From: JAXLVB01 sp046329195
GTDB taxonomy: Bacteria > Bacteroidota > Bacteroidia > Cytophagales > Spirosomataceae
Length of the DNA: 64,000 bases
NCBI GenBank assembly: GCA_046329195.1
Contig: JAXLVB010000002.1
Coordinates: forward strand, 2,480,001 to 2,544,000
Direction of reading: 5' to 3'
Shown: one piece after another, positions 49,342 to 57,885 of the stretch
Layout of the letters: every line of letters begins with the position of its first letter
How positions within the stretch are numbered: position 1 is the first letter of the stretch
Made by a program: the position numbers and the translations under genes
The notes under the pieces: generated by a model
What the model saw: the letters and a program-made list of their open reading frames with translations, nothing else
Told to the model about the DNA's origin: nothing
The model's database searches: none

Positions 49342-52300
49342 ATGAAACATGCCTTACACTTCATCGTTTTCATTCTATCTTTTTTTGCCTTTTCGGTGTA
49401 TGCCCAACCTATTGTTTATGTTACTGAAAGCGGTGCGGGCCTCAAAAATGGCACCAATTGGAGCAATGCCTACGACAACACCCAGTTTCAGGTAGCCATA
49501 GACCAAGCCGCCTCATTAGCAACAGTCGCTAATCCTGCTCAAGTCTGGGTGGCCAGAGGAATGTACCAACCAGCTCGTTTTAACTACTACGGACTTCGGA
49601 ACAATGTAGCTGTGTATGGGGGCTTTGCGGGGAACGAAATCAGTTTGAATCAGCGAAATTATTTGGTCAATGCTTGCAAGATTGTTGAAAATGACCCCGG
49701 TGTAGGAATTTCTATGAAAAACATAGACGTTAATCAGACAGCCATTTTAGATGGTTTTGTGTTTACCAATCATGGAGATATTGCCCAGCGGTCTATGATT
49801 AAAAATGAAGCTAATACAACAGATTGCAAGCCTCAAATCAGAAATTGCACTTTTACGGAGATGTATGGAGGAGGAGGCAATTACGCCATTAGTAGTTATT
49901 CGGGGAATGGCTGGGAGTGTAGCCCTTCCTATAGTAACTGTGTTGTTACAAAAATTTATGGTGGATTATTTATTGCAGGATGCTCTGCGGATGGAAATGG
50001 GTCTAAAGTAGCTCCTCAATATGTTAATTGTATTTTTTCGCAGAATAATAGCTCGTATTCTGTTGTAGTAAACGATGCCCTCAATGGAGGTAGTGCCAAG
50101 TCTACTTTTACCAATTGCTTGTTTTATACGAATACTAGCACCCAGCCTAATCTTAATTCGGGAGGTGCTTTTACCAATCGAGTTTATGGGTCAAATGCGG
50201 AAGCCATCAGCACCTTCAATAACTGTACATTGGTGGGTAATTTTGCAAGTGGGACTACTGGAGGTGCTATTTACAATTACAAAGATATGAATGCAACCGG
50301 CGGTACATGCAAGAGTATCGTTCGCAATTCGATTATATGGAATAATATTGCGCAAGGCGTTTCCTCTCAAATCGGCAATAGTGCAAATGCCTCCGCAGAT
50401 GTTCAATATTCAGATATTGAAGGCGGTTATGCTGGTATTGGCAATATTGCGGCTAACCCTCAATTCATAGACCAGTACCCAAGCGGCACAAACCTGCCCG
50501 ATTTTCGCCTCTTATCCCAATGTTCACCTTGTGTAAATACGGGAATTTTGGCTTTTGTAACTCAGGCTACCGATTTAGATGGAAACAGTCGAGTGTATGC
50601 TGGTGCTGTAGATATGGGAGCCTACGAAAAGGCTTATGCCATCGGTAATTATCCTATTCTCTATGTAACCACCACCGGGGCTGGCAATAAACAGGGTACG
50701 TCATGGGCAAATGCTTCGAACAACATCCAATTTACGGTAGAAATGGCCAATTGTTTGGTAGCTAAATATGGCACACCTGTGCAAATTTGGATAGCCAAAG
50801 GCGATTATCAGTACAATCAGTATGGAACCGAAGTGCTTATCAAAAATAAAGTTTCGATATACGGCGGGTTTATTGGTACAGAATCGTCGCTGAGTCAACG
50901 TAATTTCAGAAGTAACCCAACCAATATTCGCAATCGAGTAAGGTTTGTAATGAACAGTGTTAGTAGTGCCACAGTGATAGATGGTTTAGTTTTGATGCCT
51001 GGAATTGGTGACTACCTTAACGAAACCCCACAAATTGCAGTAGATGCTGAGTTTGGGAACAGTAGCCCGATTATTCGCAATTGTAAAGTAACCGGAAAAG
51101 GTGTTACTTACAGCTATGCCATTCAGACCAGTTCGGCCAATGGTTACCGTTGCAGCCCAACCTTTATCAACTGCCAATTGATTCAGAATGAGCGCAGATG
51201 GCTTATTTCTAACTATGCTATAGGCACTAACTCGATTAACAACGCTACTTATATTAACTGTCTGTATGCCAACAATTCAGTCTGGTCTGGACCCGACAAC
51301 AGAGCCTTTGATGGAGGCACAACCAATACCAATTATATCAACTGCACCATTGCTGCCAACGACTTTATTTTTAGCAATGCTTCTTTCTTAAATGATAACA
51401 CAGCCATTGGACCCATGGGAACGATGGGGGCCGTACAAACCACTCTCAAAAACTGTATCGTCTGGGGTAATACTTATCAAGGTAACCCTGCAACTATTAG
51501 CAATATAGGAACGGCTTCATCTGAAGTCCAGTATTCAGATATGGAGGGCGGCTACGCAGGTACTGGTAATCTCAACGCCAATCCACAGTTTGTAAATCCA
51601 ACTATTGGCGATTTTCACTTGTATTGTAACTCACCTTGTATTGGTACGGGCCTCAACGTGGCTAATACCACCACTACTGACTTAGACGACCGCCCTCGTA
51701 TAGTGGGTACAACCATCGACATGGGGGTTTACGAAGGCGGAACACTCAATAACTTCTCCGCTTCTACGAAGTTGGCGTGTTTAGGTGGCACATTGAGCTT
51801 GTTATCATCGGTGGCAGGGGGGACTTATACATGGTCTGGGCCGGCAAATTTTGCCTCAAGTATCCAAAACCCAAGTTTTTCACCAGTTACTACCGCTCAA
51901 CTGGGAGTTTATTTCGTAACAGCCTCTACCACATTGGGATGTAGCGGAACCGCAACGGTATCAACCAGCATCTTTGTGGCCAGCGCCAGTAGCAATGCTC
52001 CTGTGTGTACAGGCACTATACTCAAGTTAAATGCCATCAATGCAGACTCGTATTTGTGGTCAGGACCCAATGGCTTTAGCTCAACCAAGCAAAGCCCTGA
52101 GCTACCCAATATGACGATCGGCATGGCTGGTTTGTACGGAGTGGTAGTACGATATTCGATCTGTGTGGCCTCGGTAATGGTTCAAGTGACAGCCGCTCAA
52201 ACGCCAGATGCCAGCTTTAAAGTGACCACATTGGACGGAAAACCAATTGTCAACGGCTCTACGGTAATCTTGACAGCAAATGGTGCAGGATATTTTGATT

Positions 52301-52731
52301 GGAGAAATCCATTAGGATTACCGATTGGAAATTTAAAAACCGTTCAGATTACAAACTTTAGCAATAGTAAAATCGGTAACTACACACTACGAGTGACTAA
52401 CGTATCGTGTAGTGCCATGAGTACTCAAAAGATCAGTTTGGCTGCTCGCTTGGCTTCTGAAGAATCAGTAACCAATGGGATAGAAGTGTTAGTGAAAGGC
52501 AATCCAACCCCTGGGCGGTTTGTAACACAGATTAATTTGCAAAATCCTGCCCCTGTAGAACTCACGTGGCTAAGTTTGGATGGGCAAGCCTTGCGTAATT
52601 GGAGTCTGGAATCAGAAAGCCAACATCATGAAATAGAACTCAACGTAACCGAATACAAAGAGGGCATGTATTTGCTACGAGTACAAGCCAACGGTCAAGG
52701 AAAAACAGTGAGAGTTTTGAAAGTAGAGTAA
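49342..52731 (+). CDS. Secreted parallel beta-helix (choice-of-anchor Q type) protein with Ig-like and T9SS domains
   Basis: 1129 aa. A signal peptide (about residues 1-21, ending VYA) is followed by two homologous right-handed beta-helix halves. Each starts with a YVTxxGAGxKxGTxWxNA motif (YVTESGAGLKNGTNWSNAY at about 27; YVTTTGAGNKQGTSWANAS at about 438). Each ends with SD(I/M)EGGYAG(I/T)GN, a short segment, SPC(V/I)-x-TG and a DLD...DMGxYE block, the choice-of-anchor Q signature. After about residue 800 come two Ig-like units of the kind seen in the giant neighbour (GGTYTWSGPANF; DSYLWSGPNGFSSTKQ). The end is a type A sorting domain (VLVKGNPTPGRFVTQI ... EGMYLLRVQANGQGKTVRVL). Probably a surface adhesin or polysaccharide-binding/lyase-like protein; no catalytic residues identified. 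Confidence 0.92.
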   Translation: MKHALHFIVFILSFFAFSVYAQPIVYVTESGAGLKNGTNWSNAYDNTQFQVAIDQAASLATVANPAQVWVARGMYQPARFNYYGLRNNVAVYGGFAGNEISLNQRNYLVNACKIVENDPGVGISMKNIDVNQTAILDGFVFTNHGDIAQRSMIKNEANTTDCKPQIRNCTFTEMYGGGGNYAISSYSGNGWECSPSYSNCVVTKIYGGLFIAGCSADGNGSKVAPQYVNCIFSQNNSSYSVVVNDALNGGSAKSTFTNCLFYTNTSTQPNLNSGGAFTNRVYGSNAEAISTFNNCTLVGNFASGTTGGAIYNYKDMNATGGTCKSIVRNSIIWNNIAQGVSSQIGNSANASADVQYSDIEGGYAGIGNIAANPQFIDQYPSGTNLPDFRLLSQCSPCVNTGILAFVTQATDLDGNSRVYAGAVDMGAYEKAYAIGNYPILYVTTTGAGNKQGTSWANASNNIQFTVEMANCLVAKYGTPVQIWIAKGDYQYNQYGTEVLIKNKVSIYGGFIGTESSLSQRNFRSNPTNIRNRVRFVMNSVSSATVIDGLVLMPGIGDYLNETPQIAVDAEFGNSSPIIRNCKVTGKGVTYSYAIQTSSANGYRCSPTFINCQLIQNERRWLISNYAIGTNSINNATYINCLYANNSVWSGPDNRAFDGGTTNTNYINCTIAANDFIFSNASFLNDNTAIGPMGTMGAVQTTLKNCIVWGNTYQGNPATISNIGTASSEVQYSDMEGGYAGTGNLNANPQFVNPTIGDFHLYCNSPCIGTGLNVANTTTTDLDDRPRIVGTTIDMGVYEGGTLNNFSASTKLACLGGTLSLLSSVAGGTYTWSGPANFASSIQNPSFSPVTTAQLGVYFVTASTTLGCSGTATVSTSIFVASASSNAPVCTGTILKLNAINADSYLWSGPNGFSSTKQSPELPNMTIGMAGLYGVVVRYSICVASVMVQVTAAQTPDASFKVTTLDGKPIVNGSTVILTANGAGYFDWRNPLGLPIGNLKTVQITNFSNSKIGNYTLRVTNVSCSAMSTQKISLAARLASEESVTNGIEVLVKGNPTPGRFVTQINLQNPAPVELTWLSLDGQALRNWSLESESQHHEIELNVTEYKEGMYLLRVQANGQGKTVRVLKVE

Positions 52732-52819
52732 CCAAAATAACCCTTGAGGTAAGGCTGTAACTATTACCTCAATGGGTTTGAACCAATAGGTTTGAAATCC
52801 TGTATTGGATTGAACGAAC

Positions 52820-52854
52820 AAAAAATCCCTTCGAGCAACTCGAAGGGATTTTTT
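52820..52854. terminator. Bidirectional rho-independent terminator
   Basis: AAAAAATCCCTTCGA, loop GCAAC, TCGAAGGGATTTTTT: a perfect 15-bp stem with an A-run before and T-run after, placed between the convergent beta-helix gene and ahcY. Confidence 0.95.
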
Positions 52855-52885
52855 GTATTGAGTATGATGCCACCGTGATACAAAA

Positions 52886-54199
52886 TTAATAACGATACAT
52901 CTCCGATTTGAACGGACCAGCCACCGTTACACCGATATACTCGGCTTGGTCTTCTTCCAACTTCTCTAACTTAGCCCCTACGTGGTCTAAATGAAGAGCC
53001 GCTACTTTTTCATCCAGATGTTTTGGCAGGGTGTACACTTTATTTTCGTAAGCCGATGCGTTGGTCCAAAGTTCAAGTTGAGCCAAGGTTTGGTTCGAGA
53101 ATGAACACGACATCACAAACGATGGGTGCCCCATAGCACAACCCAGGTTGACCAAACGACCTTCGGCCAATACGATGATTTCTTTGCCATCTACTTCATA
53201 CAAATCAACCTGCGGTTTAATTTGAGATTTAGTATGACCATAGTTTTCGTTTAGCCATGCCATATCAATTTCGTTGTCGAAATGGCCGATGTTACACACC
53301 ACGGCCTTATCACGCATGGCTTTGAAGTGACGGTCTTTTATAATGCTGATGTTACCCGTAGCCGTTACAAAAATGTTAGCACGGGCAGCAGCTTCATCCA
53401 TCGGTACCACTTCATAACCATCCATGGCAGCTTGAAGCGCACAAATAGGGTCAATTTCAGTGACTAATACACGGCAACCTGCTCCACGAAGTGATTCTGC
53501 TGAACCTTTACCTACATCGCCATAACCAGCTACTACGGCCACTTTACCAGCCAACATCAAGTCAGTAGCACGACGAATCGCATCTACCAATGACTCCCGG
53601 CAACCGTATTTGTTATCGAATTTTGACTTAGTAACAGAGTCGTTTACGTTGATGGCCGGAAGCGGCAACGTCCCCTTACGCATGCGCTCATACAAACGGT
53701 GTACGCCCGTAGTGGTTTCTTCTGAAAGACCTTTGATGTCCGCTACCAGCTCAGGATATTGATCTAATACCATGTTGGTAAGGTCGCCACCATCGTCCAA
53801 AATCATGTTGAGCGGCTTCTGGTCTTCACCAAAAAACAACGTTTGCTCGATACACCAGTCAAACTCTTCAGCGGTTTGGCCTTTCCAAGCATACACCGAA
53901 ATACCTGCCGCAGCAATAGCAGCTGCAGCGTGGTCCTGAGTAGAGAAAATATTACAAGACGACCACGTAACTTCGGCGCCTAACTCAACAAGGGTTTCAA
54001 TCAATACTGCCGTTTGGATGGTCATGTGCAAGCAGCCTGCCACACGAGCGCCAGCTAGTGGCTTTGATGCGCCATATTCTTTACGGATTGCCATGAGGCC
54101 AGGCATTTCGGCTTCGGCCAAACGGATTTCTTTGCGGCCCCACTCGGCCAAGCTAATATCTTTTACTTTGTACGGGATGTACGTGGTTGCAGTTGACAT
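52886..54199 (-). CDS. ahcY: Adenosylhomocysteinase
   Basis: 437 aa, normal length. It hydrolyses S-adenosylhomocysteine to adenosine and homocysteine, clearing the by-product of methylation. Motifs: LAEWGRKEIRLAEAEMPGL at the start; HMTIQTAVLIETL; TWSSCNIFSTQDHAAAAIA; GVHRLYERM; the central NVNDSVTKSKFDNKYGCRESL (catalytic Asp and Lys); the NAD-binding loop VVAGYGDVGKGSAESLRG (about residue 224); CNIGHFDNEID; and the C-terminal KSEMYRY, whose Lys-Tyr reaches the partner subunit's NAD. The start ATG at 54199 yields MSTATTYIPYKVKDISLAEWG. A promoter lies about 100 bases upstream, within the end of the preceding gene. Confidence 0.98.
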   Translation of the reverse strand: MSTATTYIPYKVKDISLAEWGRKEIRLAEAEMPGLMAIRKEYGASKPLAGARVAGCLHMTIQTAVLIETLVELGAEVTWSSCNIFSTQDHAAAAIAAAGISVYAWKGQTAEEFDWCIEQTLFFGEDQKPLNMILDDGGDLTNMVLDQYPELVADIKGLSEETTTGVHRLYERMRKGTLPLPAINVNDSVTKSKFDNKYGCRESLVDAIRRATDLMLAGKVAVVAGYGDVGKGSAESLRGAGCRVLVTEIDPICALQAAMDGYEVVPMDEAAARANIFVTATGNISIIKDRHFKAMRDKAVVCNIGHFDNEIDMAWLNENYGHTKSQIKPQVDLYEVDGKEIIVLAEGRLVNLGCAMGHPSFVMSCSFSNQTLAQLELWTNASAYENKVYTLPKHLDEKVAALHLDHVGAKLEKLEEDQAEYIGVTVAGPFKSEMYRY

Positions 54200-54300
54200 G
54201 CTGAAATTTGGTTTCTATGGTTCGTTAAATCGAGTAAATGGATTTTGTTATCCTCTTGTTTTTCAAGTAGTAACAAAGGGCATTTTCTCTAATCAGGGTG

Positions 54301-54331
54301 CAAAATTAGGGTATTTTTCTAAGATTTTCAA
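54301..54331 (-). promoter_or_regulatory. Promoter of ahcY
   Basis: On the minus strand TTG (complement of 54329-54331), 20 bases, TAATTTTG (complement of 54301-54308): a full match to the Bacteroidota pattern. It leaves a 5' leader of about 95 bases, in which I see no SAH-riboswitch-like structure. Confidence 0.7.
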
Positions 54332-54705
54332 CGGGGTTTCTTGAATAAATAACGAGTGATAAAAATACCCTGCCCATTGGTAGTTCCACTTGATACGCCA
54401 GAGGTGACACTCACTAACTCCCAACCAGCGGCAGACATTTCTGAGACTTTCGACGTAATAGCAAAATCATTGTCTCGAATATTCTGAAAATTAATTCCTA
54501 ACAAACTGAAAAAGTGTTTCATTTCGGTCTCTTGTAAGGTGCCATCTGCCCCTGTAGTAATCATCCGAGAACGGCCCGTTCCGCCTGGGATAATGGACTC
54601 AATAGTAGTAACTTGCGTAAACTGATACGCCACAGGTGTAGAACGAAATGCAAAACCAGCCCAAGCCACTAAGGCCACAAATCCGAATGCAAGTAGTTTT
54701 TTCAT
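54328..54705 (-). CDS. Small exported protein, DUF4177-like
   Basis: 125 aa. A signal peptide (MKKLLAFGFVALVAWAGFAF) precedes a compact domain starting VAYQFTQVTTIESI. It contains LLGINFQNIRDND and ends AGWELVSVTSG ... GIFITRYLFKK. The pattern of a first strand, a helix before G-W-E-L-V-S-V and a last strand rich in aromatic/basic residues is that of DUF4177 proteins, here in an exported form. The match is from memory and the function of that family is unknown. Its end overlaps the -33 element of ahcY. Divergent from the GT39 gene. Confidence 0.72.
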   Translation of the reverse strand: MKKLLAFGFVALVAWAGFAFRSTPVAYQFTQVTTIESIIPGGTGRSRMITTGADGTLQETEMKHFFSLLGINFQNIRDNDFAITSKVSEMSAAGWELVSVTSGVSSGTTNGQGIFITRYLFKKPR

Positions 54706-54801
54706 GGATGAACAACGTTAAAATGAAGAAAATGAATGAGGTGAAGTACTACAAATGTAAACGATTCTGAATTATCTTGCCGACAGATTCTAACGTTCTC
54801 T

Positions 54802-56252
54802 ATGATACCATCTCGTTCTACCTCATTTAATCAATTAGCTTGGCTTTTTGTAGTGGCGTATGTCATGGCCATGTTTATACCTCGTGTGGTTGTCGAAGGC
54901 ATGTTTGCCGACGGCCTGTGCTACTCCTCCATTTCCAGGAACTTGGCTGAAGGCAAAGGCAGTATATGGGCACCTTATTTTTCGAGTTCGTTTTGGCTAC
55001 CTTACAATGCAGGTACTGTTTATTACGAAAACATGCCCATGCTGTTTTGGTTACAGGCTCCTTTCTTTTGGCTCTTGGGCGAGGCATGGTGGGTCGAAAA
55101 ACTATTCTGTGCCATACTGGTATTAGGTACATTATTGCTGACGCAAAGCACCTGGAAGGCCACTCGCAGCCCAAGCAATATGCTTATGGTTGGGTATCGT
55201 GGCTTTTTTTGTATGCTGTGCCGATTGTGCTTTGGGCTTATCCTTTCAATCAATTAGATACACTGATGGCGTTTTTTACGCTATTAGCCATCCGTTGGGG
55301 CGTATTGGCCATTCAAACGGAACGACCCCCTTACTGGATTTTATGCGGATTTGGATGCTTTTTGGCTTTTGTTGCCAAAGGCCCCGTTGGCGTCTTTCCA
55401 CTGGGGATGCCTCTGTTAAGTTGGCTCGTTTTCAGAAAAAAGAACTTCACAAAAAGCCTCCTTGATAACCTAATCGTCATCACCTCTTTTGTAGGGTTTA
55501 TGGTCGCTTTATGGTTGTATGAGCCTGCACTTAACTATCTTCAGCATTTCTTAGACCAGCAACTATTCAGTGCGTTGGCCGGAAAACGAGAAGGGGGCGA
55601 AGACCCGCTCAATCGCCTATATATTTTCCAACAGATTGCAATGCAAAACGCCTCGTTAGTAACTCTATCGGCAATTGTTTGGTTGTTTGGGCGTACCAAG
55701 GTCAGCACTTCTGTTAGCCCTTGGGTTGTTTTTTTTGTAGTGCTGGGTCTCATGGGGTCCCTTCCTATTGCCATTAGTCCCAAACAACATGAGATTTACC
55801 TAATACCAGCAGCTACTTGTTTTTCGTTGGCAACGGCATGGTTTGTACTGCCCTATGTGGCGCATTGGGCTACCATCGCTTCGATTTCGGTAACATGGTT
55901 TCAACGGCTGCGTGTGTTGATGTGGGCGCTCATTGTAGGAGTTTGTGTATATTCGTACACCGAGATTCGGAAGCCAGGACGTGAAGTTGAAGTATTGACT
56001 GACATGCCGCAACTGGCCCAGCACATCCCCGACCGAGTAAAAGTGGGCGTTTGTGCTACCATGATGGCTGATTTTGTAGTACATGGTTATCTCCAGCGCT
56101 ACCATCATTGGGAACTAACGTCAAACGTTCAAGAAACGCCCTACTTCTTGACTCAAGCCGACTGCGGACAGGCCTTTGAACAAACGCTTCAGACCGAAGG
56201 TTTCCGCTCTGTGCCTCTTGTTACTCAGCGATTTCGGTTGTGGAAGCGGTAG
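54802..56252 (+). pseudogene. GT39-family (ArnT/PMT-like) glycosyltransferase, broken by one frameshift
   Basis: Two overlapping frames make one protein of about 483 aa. Frame 1 (54802 to about 55170) gives a polytopic start with the catalytic-loop motif GMFADGLCYSSISRNLAEGKG (the Asp-Gly of GT39/GT83 enzymes) and several helices. Frame 0 (from about 55170 to 56252) continues AYGWVSWLFLYAVPIVLWAY, then ILCGFGCFLAFVAKGPVGVFP and further helices, ending with a small soluble domain (MADFVVHGYLQRYHHWEL). The join falls at CGCAGCCCAAGCAATATG (55165-55182): one base is missing near the C run. Such integral membrane enzymes move a sugar from a polyprenyl-phosphate donor onto lipids or proteins. Either a recent null mutation or a sequencing error. 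Confidence 0.85.
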
Positions 56253-56283
56253 GTGAATAATGTTATCTTTTCTGCAAATTGCC

Positions 56284-56946
56284 ATGATTAAAGCCGTATT
56301 GCTTGACTTTATTGGAACTACTGTCAAAGAAAAGCATCCAGAAGTGATAAACTACTGTTTTGTAAAAGCTTTTGCCGACAATCATGTGCCGGTAAATGTA
56401 GTATCGCTCCAAGATAACCGAGGAAAAGATAAAAGATTGATTATCAATAATATACTTGATGAAGTCAACTTTTCTACCAATTATGGAGAGGCTATTTATG
56501 CTTCGTTCAAGCAAAACATCCTTGATAAAGTTTCCATGTTTTCAGAATACGAAGGGGTGGCAGAAGTCTTGACCTATCTCAAAAACCGTTCTATCAAAAT
56601 AGGGATTGGTTCGGGATTAGAGCGAGAGGTTTTTGAGACCATCTGCCAGTATCTTGGTTGGAACCTCACTTTATTTGACTACGTAGGTATTGCGGCTGAG
56701 GTGGGCAGAAGTCGCCCACATCCAGACATGATTTTGGATATGATGACGAAACTGAACATTCAAGAACGTTCAGCTATTCTAAAAGTAGGAGATACCGTGG
56801 CCGATATTCAAGAAGGAAAAAACGCCAACGTACTAACAGCCGTTGTCTTATCAGGTACTCAACCCAAAGAAGTATTAATGGGAGAAAAGCCTGATTTTGT
56901 GTTAAATTCGATAGCGAACTTGACGGCTGTTTTAGACGAGATGTAG
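56284..56946 (+). CDS. HAD-superfamily phosphonatase-like hydrolase
   Basis: 220 aa from the ATG at 56284 (MIKAVLLDFIGTTVKEKHPEV); the frame is open from 56260, but the DxxGTTV motif should start near residue 8. HAD motif I is LLDFIGTTV with the nucleophile Asp; motif II is near IGIGSGLEREVFETI; the motif III region includes RPHPDMILDMM; and motif IV is LKVGDTVADIQEGKNANV. The form D-x-x-G-T-T-V-x-E together with R-P-x-P-x-M-I resembles phosphonoacetaldehyde hydrolase relatives (phosphonatase-like). The second catalytic Asp of classical HAD phosphatases is replaced (D-F-I-G). Substrate unknown. It follows the glycosyltransferase by 31 bases and may be in the same transcript. Confidence 0.9.
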   Translation: MIKAVLLDFIGTTVKEKHPEVINYCFVKAFADNHVPVNVVSLQDNRGKDKRLIINNILDEVNFSTNYGEAIYASFKQNILDKVSMFSEYEGVAEVLTYLKNRSIKIGIGSGLEREVFETICQYLGWNLTLFDYVGIAAEVGRSRPHPDMILDMMTKLNIQERSAILKVGDTVADIQEGKNANVLTAVVLSGTQPKEVLMGEKPDFVLNSIANLTAVLDEM

Positions 56947-56966
56947 GTTTGTGCCTTTTCACAAAA

Positions 56967-57012
56967 ACAGCAATCCCTCATTATCGAGACGCTGATAATG
57001 AGGGATTGCTGT
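56967..57012 (-). terminator. Strong terminator of the stand-alone DUF2807 gene
   Basis: ACAGCAATCCCTCATTATC (56967-56985) pairs perfectly over 19 bp with GATAATGAGGGATTGCTGT (56994-57012). On the minus strand the stem is followed by TTTTTGTG, so it ends the DUF2807 transcript. It could also stop the plus-strand HAD gene. Confidence 0.88.
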
Positions 57013-57021
57013 GAAAAAAGC

Positions 57022-57717
57022 TTAGCGCTCGCTGCGGATGGAACTGGCTCCAGACGTGTTGGACTTAACTCGTGGGTTACCCATGTAACGCAAGCTACTG
57101 GCTCCACTGGCTTCGGCACTGAGGTTGTCGCTGACGTTGACTTTGGCGTTGCTGGCACCAGACAAATCAATTTCGGCATTAGCTACTTGCAAATCACCAC
57201 CTCTGAACGTAGTAGCCCCCGAAATTTCACCACTCAACTCCTTGGCCTTACCCGCAATCGTCACGCTCGAAGCACCTGACAAATCCAAGTCAATTCGCTT
57301 AGCATTGAGGTTGATTTTGCTGGTAGAAGCCCCCGAAATATCTATTTTTACCAAATCAAGATTGTCAAATCCTTCTACACTCGAAGTAGTAGCTCCGCTG
57401 AAATTCACCCCTTTGAGCGTTGGCATATTGATAGTAACATCTATTCGGTGATGCTTTTTGCGGTTCCACCAGCTATCGTTTTTGTAACGAATCCGAAGTA
57501 CGCCGCCGGTTACAGAGGCCTCGAGTTCGTCAATGTCATCTTTATCACCCGATACGGACACTTTATAGCTACCCGGCCGAACAGTGATACGAAAGGCATG
57601 TCCCATATCGAGGCGGTCAAAACCTGTGAGTGAATACGACTTAGAAAAGTCTTGGGCTTGAACTAGCGAAGTAAAAGCTAGTAAAAACGTAACAACAAAC
57701 GACAGTAATTTTTTCAT
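57022..57717 (-). CDS. Secreted GIN-domain (DUF2807) protein
   Basis: 231 aa. The signal peptide (about residues 1-21, ending LVQAQ) precedes a single DUF2807/GIN domain, a beta-helix-like fold found in Bacteroidota head domains of putative adhesins. It starts FDRLDMGHAFRITVRPGSYKV with the SGDKDDIDELEA block. It then shows the regular ladder typical of the family, a repeated S-G-A-(S/T) every 20 residues or so: FSGATTS, ISGASTS, LSGASS, ISGATT, LSGASNA, ASGASS, TSGASS. A closely related GIN region ends the large PspC protein encoded upstream, so the two are paralogous partners. A -7-like TAAATTTG on the minus strand (complement of 57791-57798) may give it its own promoter. Confidence 0.92.
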   Translation of the reverse strand: MKKLLSFVVTFLLAFTSLVQAQDFSKSYSLTGFDRLDMGHAFRITVRPGSYKVSVSGDKDDIDELEASVTGGVLRIRYKNDSWWNRKKHHRIDVTINMPTLKGVNFSGATTSSVEGFDNLDLVKIDISGASTSKINLNAKRIDLDLSGASSVTIAGKAKELSGEISGATTFRGGDLQVANAEIDLSGASNAKVNVSDNLSAEASGASSLRYMGNPRVKSNTSGASSIRSER

Positions 57718-57836
57718 GGTTTTTAGATGGAAAGTAAGGCAATGATTTATTTAAAGATGCAGTTTACATGAGTGACGTTGCATAAACAAGCAAATTTATT
57801 TTGAACGGTTGTCTGGCGTTACCAATACATCAAACC

Positions 57837-57864
57837 GAAAGAGGAGCGTTGTGGCTCCTCTTTC
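57837..57864 (-). terminator. Hairpin after the PspC/DUF2807 gene
   Basis: GAAAGAGGAGC, loop GTTGTG, GCTCCTCTTTC: a perfect 11-bp stem 22 bases past the stop of the PspC gene on the minus strand. Followed by a poor T tract (TTTCGGTTTG). Confidence 0.7.
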
Positions 57865-57885
57865 AGCTTAATCATCATCCAAACC

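Noticed and set aside
54200..54300. SAH riboswitch in the ahcY leader
   Set aside because: The leader of about 95 bases has no pseudoknot-like pairing that I can draw.
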